Assembly (NCBI GenBank): GCA_019310525.1
Contig: JAFDEE010000026.1
Span: 1 to 41,153, forward strand
DNA: 41,153 nt
Source of the DNA: Deltaproteobacteria bacterium
GTDB taxonomy: Bacteria; Desulfobacterota; DSM-4660; Desulfatiglandales; HGW-15
Direction of reading: 5' to 3'
The notes under the pieces are model-generated. The model saw nothing but the letters and a program-made list of their open reading frames with translations, was not told where the DNA came from and did no database searches. Shown here piece by piece: positions 41,140 through 41,153 of the stretch. Numbering within the stretch: position 1 is the stretch's first letter; each line of letters begins with the position of its first letter. Made by a program: the position numbers and the translations under genes.

Positions 41140-41153
41140 TTTCTTTCATGAGA

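Noticed and set aside
1-41153. CRISPR arrays, tRNA and rRNA genes
   Set aside because: No regularly spaced repeats, no tRNA cloverleaf with acceptor and T-loop, and no rRNA-like sequence were recognised; GGTTCGAAATC near 147 lacks the rest of a tRNA.

Overview
The window looks like chromosomal DNA of a strictly anaerobic bacterium, most probably a Desulfobacterota (deltaproteobacterial) sulfate reducer or syntroph. This is inference from gene content: a ferredoxin-type 2-oxoacid oxidoreductase, two cytoplasmic reductive-dehalogenase-like Fe-S proteins, a DUF1847 protein, an MTH1187-type thiamine-binding protein, and PAS-LuxR regulators beside amino-acid transporters. No 16S or other decisive marker is present. 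Genes are GC-rich and tightly packed, apart from a more AT-rich right end carrying an IS remnant.

Layout. (1) 0-4.6 kb: housekeeping genes lepA and hemW, a PNPOx-like flavoprotein, and an RpiB isomerase with an extra C-terminal domain. (2) 4.8-10.1 kb: an operon of an XRE-cupin regulator followed by a 2-oxoacid:acceptor oxidoreductase (gamma; a fusion of an NAD(P)H/FAD GltD-like module with the ferredoxin-like delta subunit; alpha; beta). (3) 10.1-13.4 kb, minus strand: a Na+/solute symporter behind what looks like a transcription attenuator, then a nitroreductase and a DUF1847 protein. (4) 13.9-15.6 kb: an Nfu-N-like protein and an imidazolonepropionase-like amidohydrolase. (5) 15.9-23.9 kb: a peptide-type ABC transporter split into two convergent units. 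Binding protein, two permeases and two tandem creatininase-family amidohydrolases are on plus; the two ATPases and a PAS-LuxR regulator are on minus. (6) 24.1-32.7 kb: a complete livKHMGF transporter, then an RdhA-like protein, an EamA exporter and a second RdhA-like protein. (7) 32.8-38 kb: a TPR lipoprotein, a non-coding stretch rich in hairpins, a histidine-ammonia-lyase homologue, a NUDIX hydrolase and an AAA ATPase. (8) 38-41.15 kb: a thiamine-binding protein, a TrpF-like barrel protein, a small membrane protein, and an IS transposase cut by the window edge.

How it may work together. The theme is import and breakdown of nitrogenous or amino-acid-derived compounds. Two ABC importers, two cyclic-amide hydrolases, an amidohydrolase, a histidine-ammonia-lyase and a 2-oxoacid oxidoreductase could feed carbon skeletons into ferredoxin/NAD(P)H-linked metabolism. 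A perfect 9-bp dyad lies between the PAS-LuxR/peptide-ATPase operon and the liv operon. It sits near -68 of a strong liv promoter and overlaps the -10 of the opposing promoter, so one regulator could couple both transporters. The regulatory DNA stands out most: the symporter attenuator, hairpins after both ABC binding-protein genes, and a GAGACC-bounded repeat seen at two loci.
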